A stretch of 64,000 nucleotides of DNA from Xanthomonas cissicola (GTDB lineage: Bacteria; Pseudomonadota; Gammaproteobacteria; Xanthomonadales; Xanthomonadaceae), in the NCBI RefSeq assembly GCF_008801575.1, contig NZ_VZPL01000013.1, positions 1 to 64,000 of the forward strand, read 5' to 3'. A program made the translations under genes and the position numbers. The notes below the pieces were generated by a model. It was not told where the DNA came from and ran no database searches. It was given only the letters and a program-made list of their open reading frames with translations. Positions 1-8,630 of this stretch are shown in pieces; the stretch's first letter is position 1, and the number at the start of each line of letters is the position of its first letter.

Positions 1-55
1 CGGCCTGCTTCAGCGTGGCGATGATCTGTGTCTCGGTGAACTTCGATGTGCGCAT
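1..55 (-). mobile_element. IS3-family transposase OrfA, N-terminal 18 codons only
   Basis: Reading leftwards from the ATG at 53-55 gives MRTSKFTETQIIATLKQA, the typical start of the small helix-turn-helix OrfA of IS3-family insertion sequences. A strong AGGAGG ribosome-binding site lies just before it (complement of 61-66). The rest of the element lies outside the window. The outer end of the element should lie somewhere in about 60-150, but I could not identify the terminal inverted repeat without the other end. Confidence 0.85.
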
Positions 56-184
56 GGAACCTCCTGACTTGGGAACGATGCCAGAAAGATCTACTTATGC
101 GGTGTCTGCGGATCGGGGGAGCTTACGAGAGCATCAGGGACGGAGGTAATTAAACGGCGGCCCTGGCCGCCAGCCTGGCCTGCA

Positions 185-829
185 GCAAGGCGCAGCATCA
201 GCGGCAGCGCGCTCAACGGCATCGGCGCACAGGTAGGCTTGAGCGGCGGTACCCGACAGACCGCAGCAACTGTCGGTGGCCAAGCGGTGGCCGGTCGTGC
301 CAGCGGCAGCGCCGGCAGCATCCGAGTTGCGACAGGCACCAACGGCAGCACCGGCACGCAGGTCGGCGCCGACACGCAGGACGCCACGCTCGCCACCTCG
401 GGCGGCATCGTCAAGATGTCGGTCGCACCGGTCATGTCCAACGACAGCGGCCTGGTGCGCAGCAGCGTCGATCAGACGCATGTGCAGACCAGCGCCGCCG
501 GGACCGGTGTCACCGCAGGTACGAACGACACCCGCACGCGTGTCGATCCCGCCACCATTCCCGTCACCAACATCGTTGGCGGCGGCCAGACGTCGCTGAC
601 GCAGATCGATCTGCCCATCGGCGGCCTGTATCGCCTGTCCAATGGCACGGCCACCGACCGCACCGCGATGGGCCGCGCGGCAACCGGCCTGGTCGGCATC
701 AACGCCTGGCGCAGCAACGGCCCGGGCCGTCGCTACCTGATCGAGACCGATCCGCGCTTCGTCAATTACGACAACTTCATCAGCAGCGACTTCCTGCTGG
801 ACAAGCTGGGCGTGGACCCGGAGTGGACC
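185..829 (+). pseudogene. Filamentous haemagglutinin (FhaB-type exoprotein) internal fragment
   Basis: An open frame reads Gly/Ser/Thr-rich haemagglutinin repeat sequence, then the conserved FhaB-family segment GLYRLSNGTATDR, YLIETDPRFVNYDNF and SSDFLLDKLGVDPEWT. In intact two-partner-secretion exoproteins this block lies well inside a protein of thousands of residues and continues with a KRLGDGFYE-like motif. Here the match stops at the Thr codon near 827-829 and the following residues look unrelated. No secretion (TPS) domain, signal peptide or C-terminus is present, so both ends are lost. The left side abuts the IS3 end. It is best read as a remnant of a deleted fhaB locus, left by transposon activity. 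Confidence 0.8.
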
Positions 830-1008
830 CGACGTACCCCGATTTTAAGTAGCACCTCAGTTTTGGAGTCCAACTCGCCCGGAGATTTGGACATGACGTT
901 ACCAATCCGTACGGCCTTAGTAGAGCTTTGACTTGCTCAGTTGCGTCGTCATGGCTTGCACACATGCTCTGGCAGGCTGGCGAACGTTGACAACTCACCT
1001 CGACCGTC
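830..1008. other. Junction segment between the haemagglutinin remnant and tspO
   Basis: About 180 bases with lower GC than the neighbours. The homology of the haemagglutinin frame ends abruptly at about 829 and the frame then runs without recognisable content to a stop near 929-931. This could be a relic insertion-sequence end, but no matching terminal repeat could be demonstrated. The segment must also contain the tspO promoter; no clear -35/-10 pair stands out. Confidence 0.4.
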
Positions 1009-1509
1009 ATGACGCAACATCGTTTAAACACATCGCAATGGTTCGGTCTTCTCGGCTGGCTGGTGCTGTGCTACGCGGTCGCCGCGCTGGGCGCAATGGC
1101 ATCAATCCAGGCGGCCAGCTTTTATGCGCAGCTGCAGCGGCCGGCATGGGCGCCGCCGGGTTGGTTGTTCGGGCCGGTGTGGACGGTGCTGTACGGGATG
1201 ATGGCGGTGTCGGTGTGGTCGGTGTGGCGCCGTGGGGGATGGGCTGGCGCGCGTGTGGCGCTGACTCTTTTCTTGGTGCAGCTGGCGCTCAATGGGCTGT
1301 GGAGTTGGTTGTTCTTTGCATGGCATCTGGGGGCGTGGGCGTTTACGGACATCGTGGCGCTGTGGCTGGTGCTGGCGGCGACCATCGGTGTGTTTGCGAA
1401 GAGGCAAGCTCTGGCGGCGTGGTTGTTGGTGCCGTATCTGGCATGGGTGAGCTTTGCGGCGGCGCTTAATTTCTCGGTCTGGCAACTCAACCCTCAGATG
1501 CTTGGCTGA
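1009..1509 (+). CDS. tspO: TspO/MBR family tryptophan-rich sensory protein
   Basis: A 166-residue protein with five hydrophobic segments, the usual fold and size of the TspO/peripheral benzodiazepine receptor family in the envelope. Family signatures are clear: RPAWAPPGWLFGPVWT at about residues 44-59 followed by LYGMM, the central ALNGLWSWLFF, and the terminal PYLAWVSFAAALNFSVW. TspO proteins bind porphyrins and related tetrapyrroles and act in stress and light/oxygen responses; the ligand here is not shown by sequence. It stands alone on the plus strand, with no strong ribosome-binding site before the ATG. The immediately upstream DNA is an IS/haemagglutinin scar. Confidence 0.93.
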   Translation: MTQHRLNTSQWFGLLGWLVLCYAVAALGAMASIQAASFYAQLQRPAWAPPGWLFGPVWTVLYGMMAVSVWSVWRRGGWAGARVALTLFLVQLALNGLWSWLFFAWHLGAWAFTDIVALWLVLAATIGVFAKRQALAAWLLVPYLAWVSFAAALNFSVWQLNPQMLG

Positions 1510-1858
1510 TCTTCGCTGCTGACCTTGGCTCGCACCGATTCGGGTTTCCGATAGCGACGATCTGTTGCTTGATGCGAAGTGGCCTGTTGCTCGAAGCAAC
1601 CTGATGCCTGCAGCGATGTGATGCCTCGGGCGCAACCGATCCAGCTAGCTATATGGCTTCAGCCAAGCACATGACTCGACCAATGAAGGTCAGAAACCTG
1701 CGCAGCACGGCTCTGCAAGGCCGATCCAAAAGTTTCCATAGCAATCAATTGCTTGCGCGCTCAGTGCTTAAATCCCTGAGCGGCAAGGTTTTCTGTTCCA
1801 TGCGCCGGGCGCGTGCACCTGCCCATTCACGCAACGCTTGACAGGCCTCGTCCCGGTG
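1510..1858. other. Intergenic region, tspO to thr leader
   Basis: About 350 bases without a convincing gene. It holds a small perfect hairpin at 1586-1600 (GTTGCT, 3-base loop, AGCAAC) that may end tspO transcription although no T-run follows. A good -35 hexamer TTGACA lies at 1838-1843, suited to the thr leader. A 62-codon open frame at 1653-1841 has no homology I recognise and is probably spurious. Confidence 0.5.
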
Positions 1859-2005
1859 ATGTCTTTTGCATGCATGGGTAACGCCTCCGCCATAGCTTCG
1901 CTTCTCTGCCAGCCGCTGCTGCGGGTCGGTGCATGCGTGACTGGCATTACCACCATCATTACTACCGCCACCATTCGCCCGGTGCGGTCCGTCGTCTTCG
2001 CGTAA
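1859..2005 (+). CDS. thrL: thr operon leader peptide (attenuator peptide)
   Basis: A short frame of up to 48 codons ends in VTGITTIITTATIRPVRSVVFA, rich in Thr and Ile codons like E. coli ThrL, and sits about 90 bases before thrA. The ATG at 1859 gives 48 residues, the ATG at 1874 gives 43, and the GTG at 1937 gives 22, closest to the 21-residue E. coli peptide. If the TTGACA at 1838-1843 is the -35 box, transcription would start near 1875, so the GTG start is favoured. Ribosome stalling on Thr/Ile codons would couple amino-acid supply to folding of the downstream RNA. Confidence 0.8.
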   Translation: MSFACMGNASAIASLLCQPLLRVGACVTGITTIITTATIRPVRSVVFA

Positions 2006-2019
2006 CTTCCGAAAACAAC

Positions 2020-2079
2020 GGCCCCGCACCCGGATCAGGATGCGGGGGCTTCCCTCTCTCATCCGATGCGGACGGGGCC
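2020..2079 (+). promoter_or_regulatory. thr attenuator with mutually exclusive stems
   Basis: The segment CCCCGCA (2022-2028) can pair with TGCGGGG (2041-2047), giving a compact terminator-like hairpin followed by a pyrimidine-rich run. The overlapping GGCCCCG (2020-2026) can instead pair with CGGGGCC (2073-2079). The two pairings share the same 5' arm and exclude each other. They lie between the leader-peptide stop codon (2003-2005) and the thrA ribosome-binding site (2088-2091), which is the expected geometry of an attenuator. No long U-run is present, as is common in GC-rich xanthomonads. Confidence 0.65.
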
Positions 2080-2098
2080 TCCCCAACGAGGTCTGTCG

Positions 2099-4606
2099 AT
2101 GTCATCGCATGCTGTTTCGTTCGAACCCGCTGCTGTTCTTGCGTCCTCTGCGCGCACTGTCGTGCACAAATTCGGCGGCACCTCGGTGGCAGATGCCGAG
2201 CGTTATCGGCATGTGGCCCAGCTGCTGCTTGCACGCGACGAGACGGTGCAGGTCACCGTGGTCTCGGCGATGAAGGGCGTCACCGATGCCTTGATCGAAC
2301 TGGCCGAACTGGCGGCGAAGAATCGCCCCGAATGGCGCGAGCGGTGGCACGAAACGCGCGCACGCCATCGCGGTGCGGCGGTCGCCTTACTCGGCGAGCA
2401 TTCCGGGCCAACGGTGGAGTGGCTGGACGAACGCTTCGCGCATCTGTCGCAGATCCTCGGCGCGCTTGCGGTCATCGGGGAATTACCGCGCGAAGTGCTC
2501 GACCGCGTGCAAGGACTGGGCGAGGTGTATTCGGCGCAGTTGCTGGCCGATCACTTTCGCGCGATCGGCGAAGGCTGCGCAGTGCTGGACGCGCGCGATG
2601 TGCTGGTGGTCAATCGCGGCGAACTCGGTGTGGATGTGGACTGGGAGGCGAGTGCGCAGCGCCTCGCAACCTGGCGGCAAGCGCATCCGCAGACGCGCGT
2701 GGTGGTGACCGGATTCGTGGCGCGCGACCGTGCCGACCGCATCACCACGCTGGGCCGCAACGGCAGCGATTATTCGGGTGCCATCTTCGCTGCATTGTTC
2801 GATGCAGACGAACTGCATATCTGGACCGATGTGGATGGCGTGCTGTCGGCCGACCCGCGCGTGGTGCCCGAAGCGGTGCAACTGGAAACACTGAGCTACG
2901 ACGAGGCCTGCGAGCTGGCATATTTCGGTGCGAAGGTGGTGCACCCGCAAACGATGTCGCCGGCGATCGAGCGCGGCCTGCCGATCATCATCCGCAACAC
3001 CTTCCAGCCCGAGCATCCCGGCACGCGCATTACTGCCAGTAGCGCGGTGAGCGGGCCGATCAAGGGTCTGACGTTGAGCCCGGATCTGGCGGTGCTGAAT
3101 CTGGAAGGCACCGGTCTGATCGGTGTGCCGGGCACGGCCGAGCGCGTGTTCGCCGCGCTGCGCACCGCGCAGGTGTCGGTGGTGATGATCTCGCAGGGTT
3201 CGTCGGAACATTCAATCTGCTGCGTGGTCAAGCAGCACGAGTCCGAGCGTGCACGCAACGCATTGTTGCAAGCGTTCGCGCATGAACTCACGGTCGGGCA
3301 GGTGCAGCGCGTGCAGCTGACCACCGGCATCAGCGTGCTCGCAGCAGTAGGCGATGGTATGGCCGGTCAGCCGGGTGTGGCGGCGCGCTTGTTCGAATCG
3401 TTGGGGCGAGCCCAGGTCAATATCCTGGCAATTGCGCAGGGCTCCTCCGAACGCAATATCTCGGTAGCGATCGATGCGGCGCACGCCACCAAGGCGTTGC
3501 GCGCGGCGCATGCCGGTTTCTGGTTGTCGCCGCAGACGTTTTCTGTGGGCGTGATCGGCCCGGGCAATGTGGGCGCGGCATTGCTGGACCAACTGCGCAA
3601 CGCGCAACCGCAGTTGTTAGGCAAGGCCAATCTTGATCTGCGCCTGCGCGCGGTGGTCTCACGCGGTCGCATGCTGCTGGACGAACGCGGCCTGGTCGGC
3701 GACTGGCGCGATGCGTTTGCATCGTCCGCAACGCCCACCGATCTGGAACGCTTCACCACGCATCTGCTGTCTGCGCATCTGCCGCATACGGTGATCATCG
3801 ATTGCAGCGGCAGCGCCGAAGTCGCAGACCGTTATGCGGGCTGGCTGGCAGCCGGCATCCACGTGGTGACGCCCAACAAGCAGGCGGGGTCCGGCCCGCT
3901 GGCGCGCTATGAGGCGATTCGCGCAGCGGCCGACGCCAGTGGTGCGCGCTTCCGTTATGAAGCCACCGTGGGCGCCGGTTTGCCGGTGATCACCACACTG
4001 CGCGACCTGGTCGACACCGGCGATGCAGTCACGTCCATCGAAGGCATCTTCTCCGGCACGTTGGCATGGTTGTTCAACAAGTACGACGGCAGCGTGCCCT
4101 TCGCCGAACTGGTGACGCAGGCGCGCGGCATGGGCTATACCGAACCGGATCCGCGCGACGATCTGTCCGGCGTGGACGTGGCGCGCAAGTTGGTGATCCT
4201 GGCGCGCGAAGCAGGGCGCTCCATCAGCCTGGAAGATGTGCAGGTTGAAAGCCTGGTGCCGGAAGCGCTGCGCCAGGCCAGCGTGGACGATTTCATGGCG
4301 CGCTTACCGGAAGTGGATGCCGCCTTTGCGCAGCGTCTGGCCGACGCGCGTGCGCGCGGCAACGTGCTTCGCTATGTGGCGCAGCTGCCGCCGGACCGCG
4401 CGCCCAGCGTGGGTCTTGTCGAGCTGCCGGCCGATCACGCGTTCGCCAATCTGCGTCTGACCGATAACGTGGTGCAGTTCACCACGCGGCGCTACTGCGA
4501 GAACCCGTTGGTGGTGCAGGGCCCGGGTGCCGGTCCGGAAGTGACCGCGGCAGGCGTGTTCGCCGATCTGCTGCGCGTGGCGGCAGGCGAGGGCGCGCGG
4601 CTGTGA
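2099..4606 (+). CDS. thrA: Bifunctional aspartokinase / homoserine dehydrogenase
   Basis: An 835-residue fusion enzyme (E. coli ThrA is 820) catalysing the first and third steps from aspartate to threonine. The N-terminal aspartokinase begins with VVHKFGGTS (residue 24 onward). Central ACT regulatory repeats contain [11 protein letters not shown] and [12 protein letters not shown]. The homoserine dehydrogenase half begins with the Rossmann motif [13 protein letters not shown] and contains [14 protein letters not shown]. The start at 2099 is chosen because GAGG lies 7 bases upstream and the protein then has a sensible N-terminus; an upstream in-frame ATG at 2066 would run into the attenuator. 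It overlaps thrB by four bases, so the two are co-translated. Likely controlled by threonine through the leader and by feedback on the enzyme. Confidence 0.98.
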   Translation: MSSHAVSFEPAAVLASSARTVVHKFGGTSVADAERYRHVAQLLLARDETVQVTVVSAMKGVTDALIELAELAAKNRPEWRERWHETRARHRGAAVALLGEHSGPTVEWLDERFAHLSQILGALAVIGELPREVLDRVQGLGEVYSAQLLADHFRAIGEGCAVLDARDVLVVNRGELGVDVDWEASAQRLATWRQAHPQTRVVVTGFVARDRADRITTLGRNGSDYSGAIFAALFDADELHIWTDVDGVLSADPRVVPEAVQLETLSYDEACELAYFGAKVVHPQTMSPAIERGLPIIIRNTFQPEHPGTRITASSAVSGPIKGLTLSPDLAVLNLEGTGLIGVPGTAERVFAALRTAQVSVVMISQGSSEHSICCVVKQHESERARNALLQAFAHELTVGQVQRVQLTTGISVLAAVGDGMAGQPGVAARLFESLGRAQVNILAIAQGSSERNISVAIDAAHATKALRAAHAGFWLSPQTFSVGVIGPGNVGAALLDQLRNAQPQLLGKANLDLRLRAVVSRGRMLLDERGLVGDWRDAFASSATPTDLERFTTHLLSAHLPHTVIIDCSGSAEVADRYAGWLAAGIHVVTPNKQAGSGPLARYEAIRAAADASGARFRYEATVGAGLPVITTLRDLVDTGDAVTSIEGIFSGTLAWLFNKYDGSVPFAELVTQARGMGYTEPDPRDDLSGVDVARKLVILAREAGRSISLEDVQVESLVPEALRQASVDDFMARLPEVDAAFAQRLADARARGNVLRYVAQLPPDRAPSVGLVELPADHAFANLRLTDNVVQFTTRRYCENPLVVQGPGAGPEVTAAGVFADLLRVAAGEGARL

Positions 4607-5616
4607 CGCATGCTGTTGTCAGCCAGGCCGGCGTGAGCCAGGCGGCCGTGGCGCAGGCGCAGGGTAGCGATCACGCTTCCCTGGGCAAGCACGGCTTGCA
4701 CGAAGCGCGCGCCTTCGCGCCGGCATCGGTTGCGAATGTCGCGGTGGGATTCGACCTGCTCGGCTATCCGATCGATGGAATCGGCGACACAGTGACCGTG
4801 CGCCGTATCGACGCGCCAGTGGTGCGCATCGCTGCGATTCGCGGCACGACGGTGGCGCTGCCACTGGATGCCGAGCGCAACACTGCAGGCGCTGCACTCA
4901 TTTCGCTGCGGTCCGCCTTGCAACTGCCTTATGGATTCGAAATCGAGATCGACAAAGGCATTGCGCTGAGCTCGGGCATGGGCGGGTCTGCCGCGTCATG
5001 CGTCGCGGCGTTGGTGGCGGCAAACGCGCTGCTGGCCTCGCCGTTGGATCACCACCAGCTCTACCAATACGCGCTCGATGGCGAAGCGGTGGCCAGCGGC
5101 AGCCGCCACGGCGACAACCTGGGGCCGCTGTTTGTCGGTGGCTTGGTGCTGTGCACGCTGGAGCGCCTGGTACCGATCGCGGTGCCGCTAGCGTGGCATA
5201 GCCTGCTGGTGCATCCGGATGCAGTGCTGGAAACGCGGCGCGCGCGCGAAGCCTTGGCAGGAAACTATCAATTGCGCGAATTCGTCGCGCAGAGCACCAA
5301 TCTGGCGTTGGTGTTGGCCGGTTGCCATGGCGACGATGCAGACCTGGTACGCGCAGGCTTGCGTGATGTGCTGATCGAACCGCGTCGCGCCCCATTGATC
5401 GCCGGCTTCGCCGAAGCCAAACAGGCAGCGCTGGACCACAACGCCTTCGGCGCCAGCATTTCCGGCGCCGGGCCGAGCGTGTTTGCCTGGTTCGAATCGC
5501 GCGCCGCGGCCGAAGCTGCGGCACCGGCAGTGCAGGCCGGGTTTGCGGCCGTAGGGTTCGATAGCCAGGCCTGGGTCTCGCCGATCGCAAGTCCTGCGGC
5601 GCGGTTGCTCGAATGA
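4603..5616 (+). CDS. thrB: Homoserine kinase
   Basis: A 337-residue GHMP-family kinase that phosphorylates L-homoserine. The GHMP phosphate-binding loop appears as [15 protein letters not shown], with the N-terminal [16 protein letters not shown] and the C-terminal [14 protein letters not shown] typical of ThrB. Translation starts at a GTG that overlaps the thrA stop (GTGA). The protein has an extra Gln/Ala-rich N-terminal stretch of about 30 residues before the fold begins. A divergent gene follows, so thrC is not directly downstream. Confidence 0.97.
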   Translation: MTHAVVSQAGVSQAAVAQAQGSDHASLGKHGLHEARAFAPASVANVAVGFDLLGYPIDGIGDTVTVRRIDAPVVRIAAIRGTTVALPLDAERNTAGAALISLRSALQLPYGFEIEIDKGIALSSGMGGSAASCVAALVAANALLASPLDHHQLYQYALDGEAVASGSRHGDNLGPLFVGGLVLCTLERLVPIAVPLAWHSLLVHPDAVLETRRAREALAGNYQLREFVAQSTNLALVLAGCHGDDADLVRAGLRDVLIEPRRAPLIAGFAEAKQAALDHNAFGASISGAGPSVFAWFESRAAAEAAAPAVQAGFAAVGFDSQAWVSPIASPAARLLE

Positions 5617-5690
5617 ATCGGGACGCACGCAATGACAACGCGCCGCAGGCAGCCGGTAGCAGGTCTGGCCTGCAGCTTGCCACACGTCAT

Positions 5691-6005
5691 TTAGTCGACG
5701 ACGACTTCGCTGATCTGCATGACCGGGGTCAGGTCGGTGTAGTTGGCGATGTCGGCGAGGATTTCCTGTGCATGCGGCCCGAAGCTGGCGTTGAAGGTCT
5801 CCACCGACTCGCAAAAGATGTGGCACATGCCGATGAACGCCGGCGGGCTGCCGGCGTCGCCGCCGCTGATGCCTTTGTCCACGGTGTATTTCAAACAGGC
5901 CGCGCCCATGCGCGCGCTCACCAGCGGCATGTGCCGGTCGCGGTAGTAGGCGTGATCGAAGCGGGCGCCGTCGCGGTACGGGTACATCACACTGACCTTG
6001 ATCAT
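5691..6005 (-). CDS. EthD-family small dimeric alpha-beta barrel protein
   Basis: A 104-residue protein starting MIKVSVMYPYRDGARFDHAYY, with RDRHMPLVSARMG and the C-terminal ITDLTPVMQIS-like end (YTDLTPVMQISEV), characteristic of the EthD/stress-responsive dimeric barrel family. These proteins fold as ferredoxin-like dimers; some assist ether or quinone metabolism, but most have no known role. An upstream in-frame ATG exists at 6050, but MIKV is the usual family start. It lies antisense between thrB and thrC and has no evident link to threonine synthesis. Confidence 0.85.
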   Translation of the reverse strand: MIKVSVMYPYRDGARFDHAYYRDRHMPLVSARMGAACLKYTVDKGISGGDAGSPPAFIGMCHIFCESVETFNASFGPHAQEILADIANYTDLTPVMQISEVVVD

Positions 6006-6166
6006 CTGCCGACTCCACGGAAGGGTGCGCGCAGCATAGCCCCGCGCCATCGACCGTACGCAACCCTGCGGCCGAACGCCGGCGCAACGCGACGCCCGGC
6101 GACGTCACACGCGGCACCGCTTGTCACGGGCACCGCCCAGCCTTCGCTTTATCTGGAGTCATGCTG

Positions 6167-7471
6167 ATGTTTATCTCCACCCGTGGCGGTGCCCCCGCCG
6201 CAAGCCTGAGCCAAGCCATTGCCGCCGGGCTGGCACCCGATGGCGGCCTCTACGTGCCGCAGACCCTTCCACCTGCCCGTACGCTGGTTGCGGGCGCCGG
6301 CCTGGCCGACACCGCCACTGCGCTGTTGCAGCCATTTTTCGAGGGCGACGCACTGGCGGCCGAACTGCCTGCCATCTGTGCCGAAGCCTTCGATTTCCCG
6401 GCGCCATTGGTGGCGCTGGGTACGCCGGGCGATTACGCGCTGGAGCTGTTTCATGGCCCCACGGCGGCGTTCAAGGATTTCGGTGCGCGCTTCCTGGCGG
6501 CCTGCCTGACCCGCTTGCGCCGCGCTGAAGACCGCCCGCTCACCATCCTGGTCGCCACCTCCGGCGACACCGGCGCCGCCGTGGCCGCCGCGTTCCATCG
6601 CCAGCCCGGCCTGCGCGTGGTGGTGCTGTATCCGGACGGCCGCGTGTCGCCGCGGCAGGCGCATCAGTTGGGGTGTTTCGGCGACAACATCCAGGCCCTG
6701 CGCGTGGCCGGCTCGTTCGACGACTGCCAGGCGATGGTCAAGCAGGCCTTGAACGATGCCGCGTTGCAGACGCAGGTGCCGCTGAGTTCGGCCAACAGCA
6801 TCAGTCTGGGCCGGCTGCTGCCGCAGATGAGTTACTACGCGCATGCCGCCCTGCAGCATCATGCAGCGTCGGGCAGCGTGCTCAATCTGGTGATACCCAC
6901 CGGTAACCTGGGCAACGCGCTGGCGGCGATCATCGCGCGCGCGCTCGGGGTGCCGTTGGGCCGCATCGCGCTGGCGTCCAACGCCAATCACGTGTTGCCG
7001 GACTATTTCGCGGGCGATGCCTACGCACCGCAGCCCAGCGTGTCCACCCTGGCCAATGCGATGGACGTGGGCGCGCCGAGCAATTTCGAGCGGCTGCGGT
7101 GGCTCTACAACGGCGACGATGCCGCCTTGCGTGAGGAATTCCGGGCCTTGTCGGTGGACGATGCGGCGATTCGCAACACCGTGCAGCAGCGCTTCGCGCG
7201 CTACGGCGAGGTGCATTGCCCGCATACCGCCACCGCGGTGCATGTGCTCGAACAACTGCGTGCCGAACGCGCGGAGAGCGGCACTGGCGACTGGGCGGTA
7301 GCGGCCACCGCGCATCCGGCAAAGTTCGAGGGCGTGGTGGAGCCGCTGATTGGCCGTTCCGTAGAGGTTCCGCCGGCACTGGCCGCACTGCTGCAGCGCC
7401 CAGCGCATGCCGAAGCATTGGCGCCGGACTACGCCGCCCTTCGGCAGCGCTTGCTTGTCGATGCCAGTTGA
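6167..7471 (+). CDS. thrC: Threonine synthase
   Basis: A 434-residue PLP enzyme converting O-phosphohomoserine to threonine. It opens FISTRGGAP and DGGLYVP, and carries the PLP-lysine motif PTAAFKDFGARF and the cofactor phosphate-binding region ATSGDTGAAVA. Two ATGs lie close together (6161 and 6167); the second is chosen because GGAG at 6155-6158 has an 8-base spacing to it. It is separated from thrAB by an antisense gene, so it needs its own promoter in 6006-6166, where I saw no clear hexamers. Confidence 0.97.
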   Translation: MFISTRGGAPAASLSQAIAAGLAPDGGLYVPQTLPPARTLVAGAGLADTATALLQPFFEGDALAAELPAICAEAFDFPAPLVALGTPGDYALELFHGPTAAFKDFGARFLAACLTRLRRAEDRPLTILVATSGDTGAAVAAAFHRQPGLRVVVLYPDGRVSPRQAHQLGCFGDNIQALRVAGSFDDCQAMVKQALNDAALQTQVPLSSANSISLGRLLPQMSYYAHAALQHHAASGSVLNLVIPTGNLGNALAAIIARALGVPLGRIALASNANHVLPDYFAGDAYAPQPSVSTLANAMDVGAPSNFERLRWLYNGDDAALREEFRALSVDDAAIRNTVQQRFARYGEVHCPHTATAVHVLEQLRAERAESGTGDWAVAATAHPAKFEGVVEPLIGRSVEVPPALAALLQRPAHAEALAPDYAALRQRLLVDAS

Positions 7472-7571
7472 CCCAACGCGTTCAGCCACCGGGGTTGGAA
7501 AGTGGCCCATATGCGGCTATTTCTAGGGGGTGCGGCCCCGCTGTGGCGCCGCGTCCGCTGTGGGTTGTTGC

Positions 7572-8315
7572 ATGTCTGATCGAATGATTGCCGTTGCCGC
7601 CGTCTTGTGCGGGTGGGCAGCGGCCGGTGCGGCCAGTGCGGCCGATGCATTGGCTGGATCGCCGGTCCCGCCACTGGGCGCCCTGCGTGTGGGTCTGGTC
7701 GAGGCGCTGGCGCGCCAGGCGCCGTCGCTGGACCGTCAGGTGCTGGCCCTGGCCACAGAGGCGCTGCAATGCGCCCGCCAGCACCAGCAGGTGGGTGCCG
7801 AACGGGTGCTCAGCGTCATCGACTACAGCCGGCCCTCGACCGAGCGCCGGCTCTGGGTGTTCGATCTGGACAAGCAACGCCTGTTGTTTCGCGAATGGGT
7901 CGCGCACGGGCGCAATACCGGCGAGAATCTGTCGGCGAAGTTCTCCAATAACGACGGCAGCTTCCAGTCCAGCCTGGGCGCATTCACCGCGCAGGAGTCG
8001 TACACCGGGCACAACGGTTACTCGTTGCGGCTCAAGGGTCTGGAGCCGGGGTTCAACGACCACGCGCGCGACCGCGCCATCGTGATCCACGGCGCGCCCT
8101 ATGTCAGCGAAGCCATCATCCGCACGCAGGGCCGGCTCGGCCGCAGCCTGGGCTGCCCGGCGGTGCGGCCAGCGGTGGCCAAGCAGTTGATCGATACATT
8201 GCGCGACGGTGCGTTCGTGTTCGCCTACTACCCGGATCGCGCCTGGCTGCGCCAATCGCGGCTGCTGAGCAGTGGCTGTGGCGGTGCGGCAGCGCGTGCA
8301 GTGGCCGGGCGCTGA
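7572..8315 (+). CDS. Murein L,D-transpeptidase catalytic-domain family protein, secreted
   Basis: A 247-residue protein with an N-terminal signal peptide (MSDRMIAVAAVLCGWAAAG, cleavage near ASA-AD). The C-terminal half carries the YkuD_2-type pattern: conserved His in AIVIHGAPYVSE, then GRLGRSLGCPAV with the catalytic Cys in the SLGCPAV motif. Members are thought to form or cut peptidoglycan L,D-crosslinks, or to attach proteins to the wall, in the periplasm. An upstream in-frame ATG at 7530 would hide the signal peptide, so 7572 is preferred. It follows thrC by about 100 bases and need not be co-regulated. Confidence 0.85.
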   Translation: MSDRMIAVAAVLCGWAAAGAASAADALAGSPVPPLGALRVGLVEALARQAPSLDRQVLALATEALQCARQHQQVGAERVLSVIDYSRPSTERRLWVFDLDKQRLLFREWVAHGRNTGENLSAKFSNNDGSFQSSLGAFTAQESYTGHNGYSLRLKGLEPGFNDHARDRAIVIHGAPYVSEAIIRTQGRLGRSLGCPAVRPAVAKQLIDTLRDGAFVFAYYPDRAWLRQSRLLSSGCGGAAARAVAGR

Positions 8316-8630
8316 GTGATCGCAGGCGGGTGCCCGACGCCAGTGTGCGCTCGGCGTGAAGCACGGCGCCGCTTTCGAATCGGTCGGTAAGTCGCTGCGC
8401 GGCTGTCAGCATGCGGATGGCTTGCATCATTTTGGAGCGGCTGCCTGCAAGCAACTGCGTCGCCTCAGGCGAGCGCTGCCGAGCGGCACCGACGCCGACG
8501 AGTGTGCAATCATGCGTGATATTGGCGGGCTGTGCCGGATCGACCGCCTGGACACTGGGCGCCGCCGTGTCAATCGGTCAACCAGTCGCACGGGTAAGCG
8601 CACACTGGCGCTCACGCGATCCCACCAGCC
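8316..8630. other. Convergent intergenic region
   Basis: About 315 bases between the transpeptidase-like gene and the oppositely oriented FNR-type gene. Open frames here (for example 8356-8670) have compositions and overlaps expected of chance. I see no clear terminator hairpin, RNA gene or repeat. Confidence 0.5.

Noticed and set aside
1653-1841. 62-codon frame upstream of the thr leader
   Set aside because: No homology, basic random-looking composition, and it would overlap the thr promoter.
1933-3042. A 369-codon plus-strand frame overlapping the thr leader and thrA
   Set aside because: Arg/Cys-rich shadow of thrA; the leader peptide in another frame and thrA explain the region better.
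5490-5515. GTTCGAATC string resembling a tRNA T-arm
   Set aside because: It is within thrB coding sequence and there is no cloverleaf around it.
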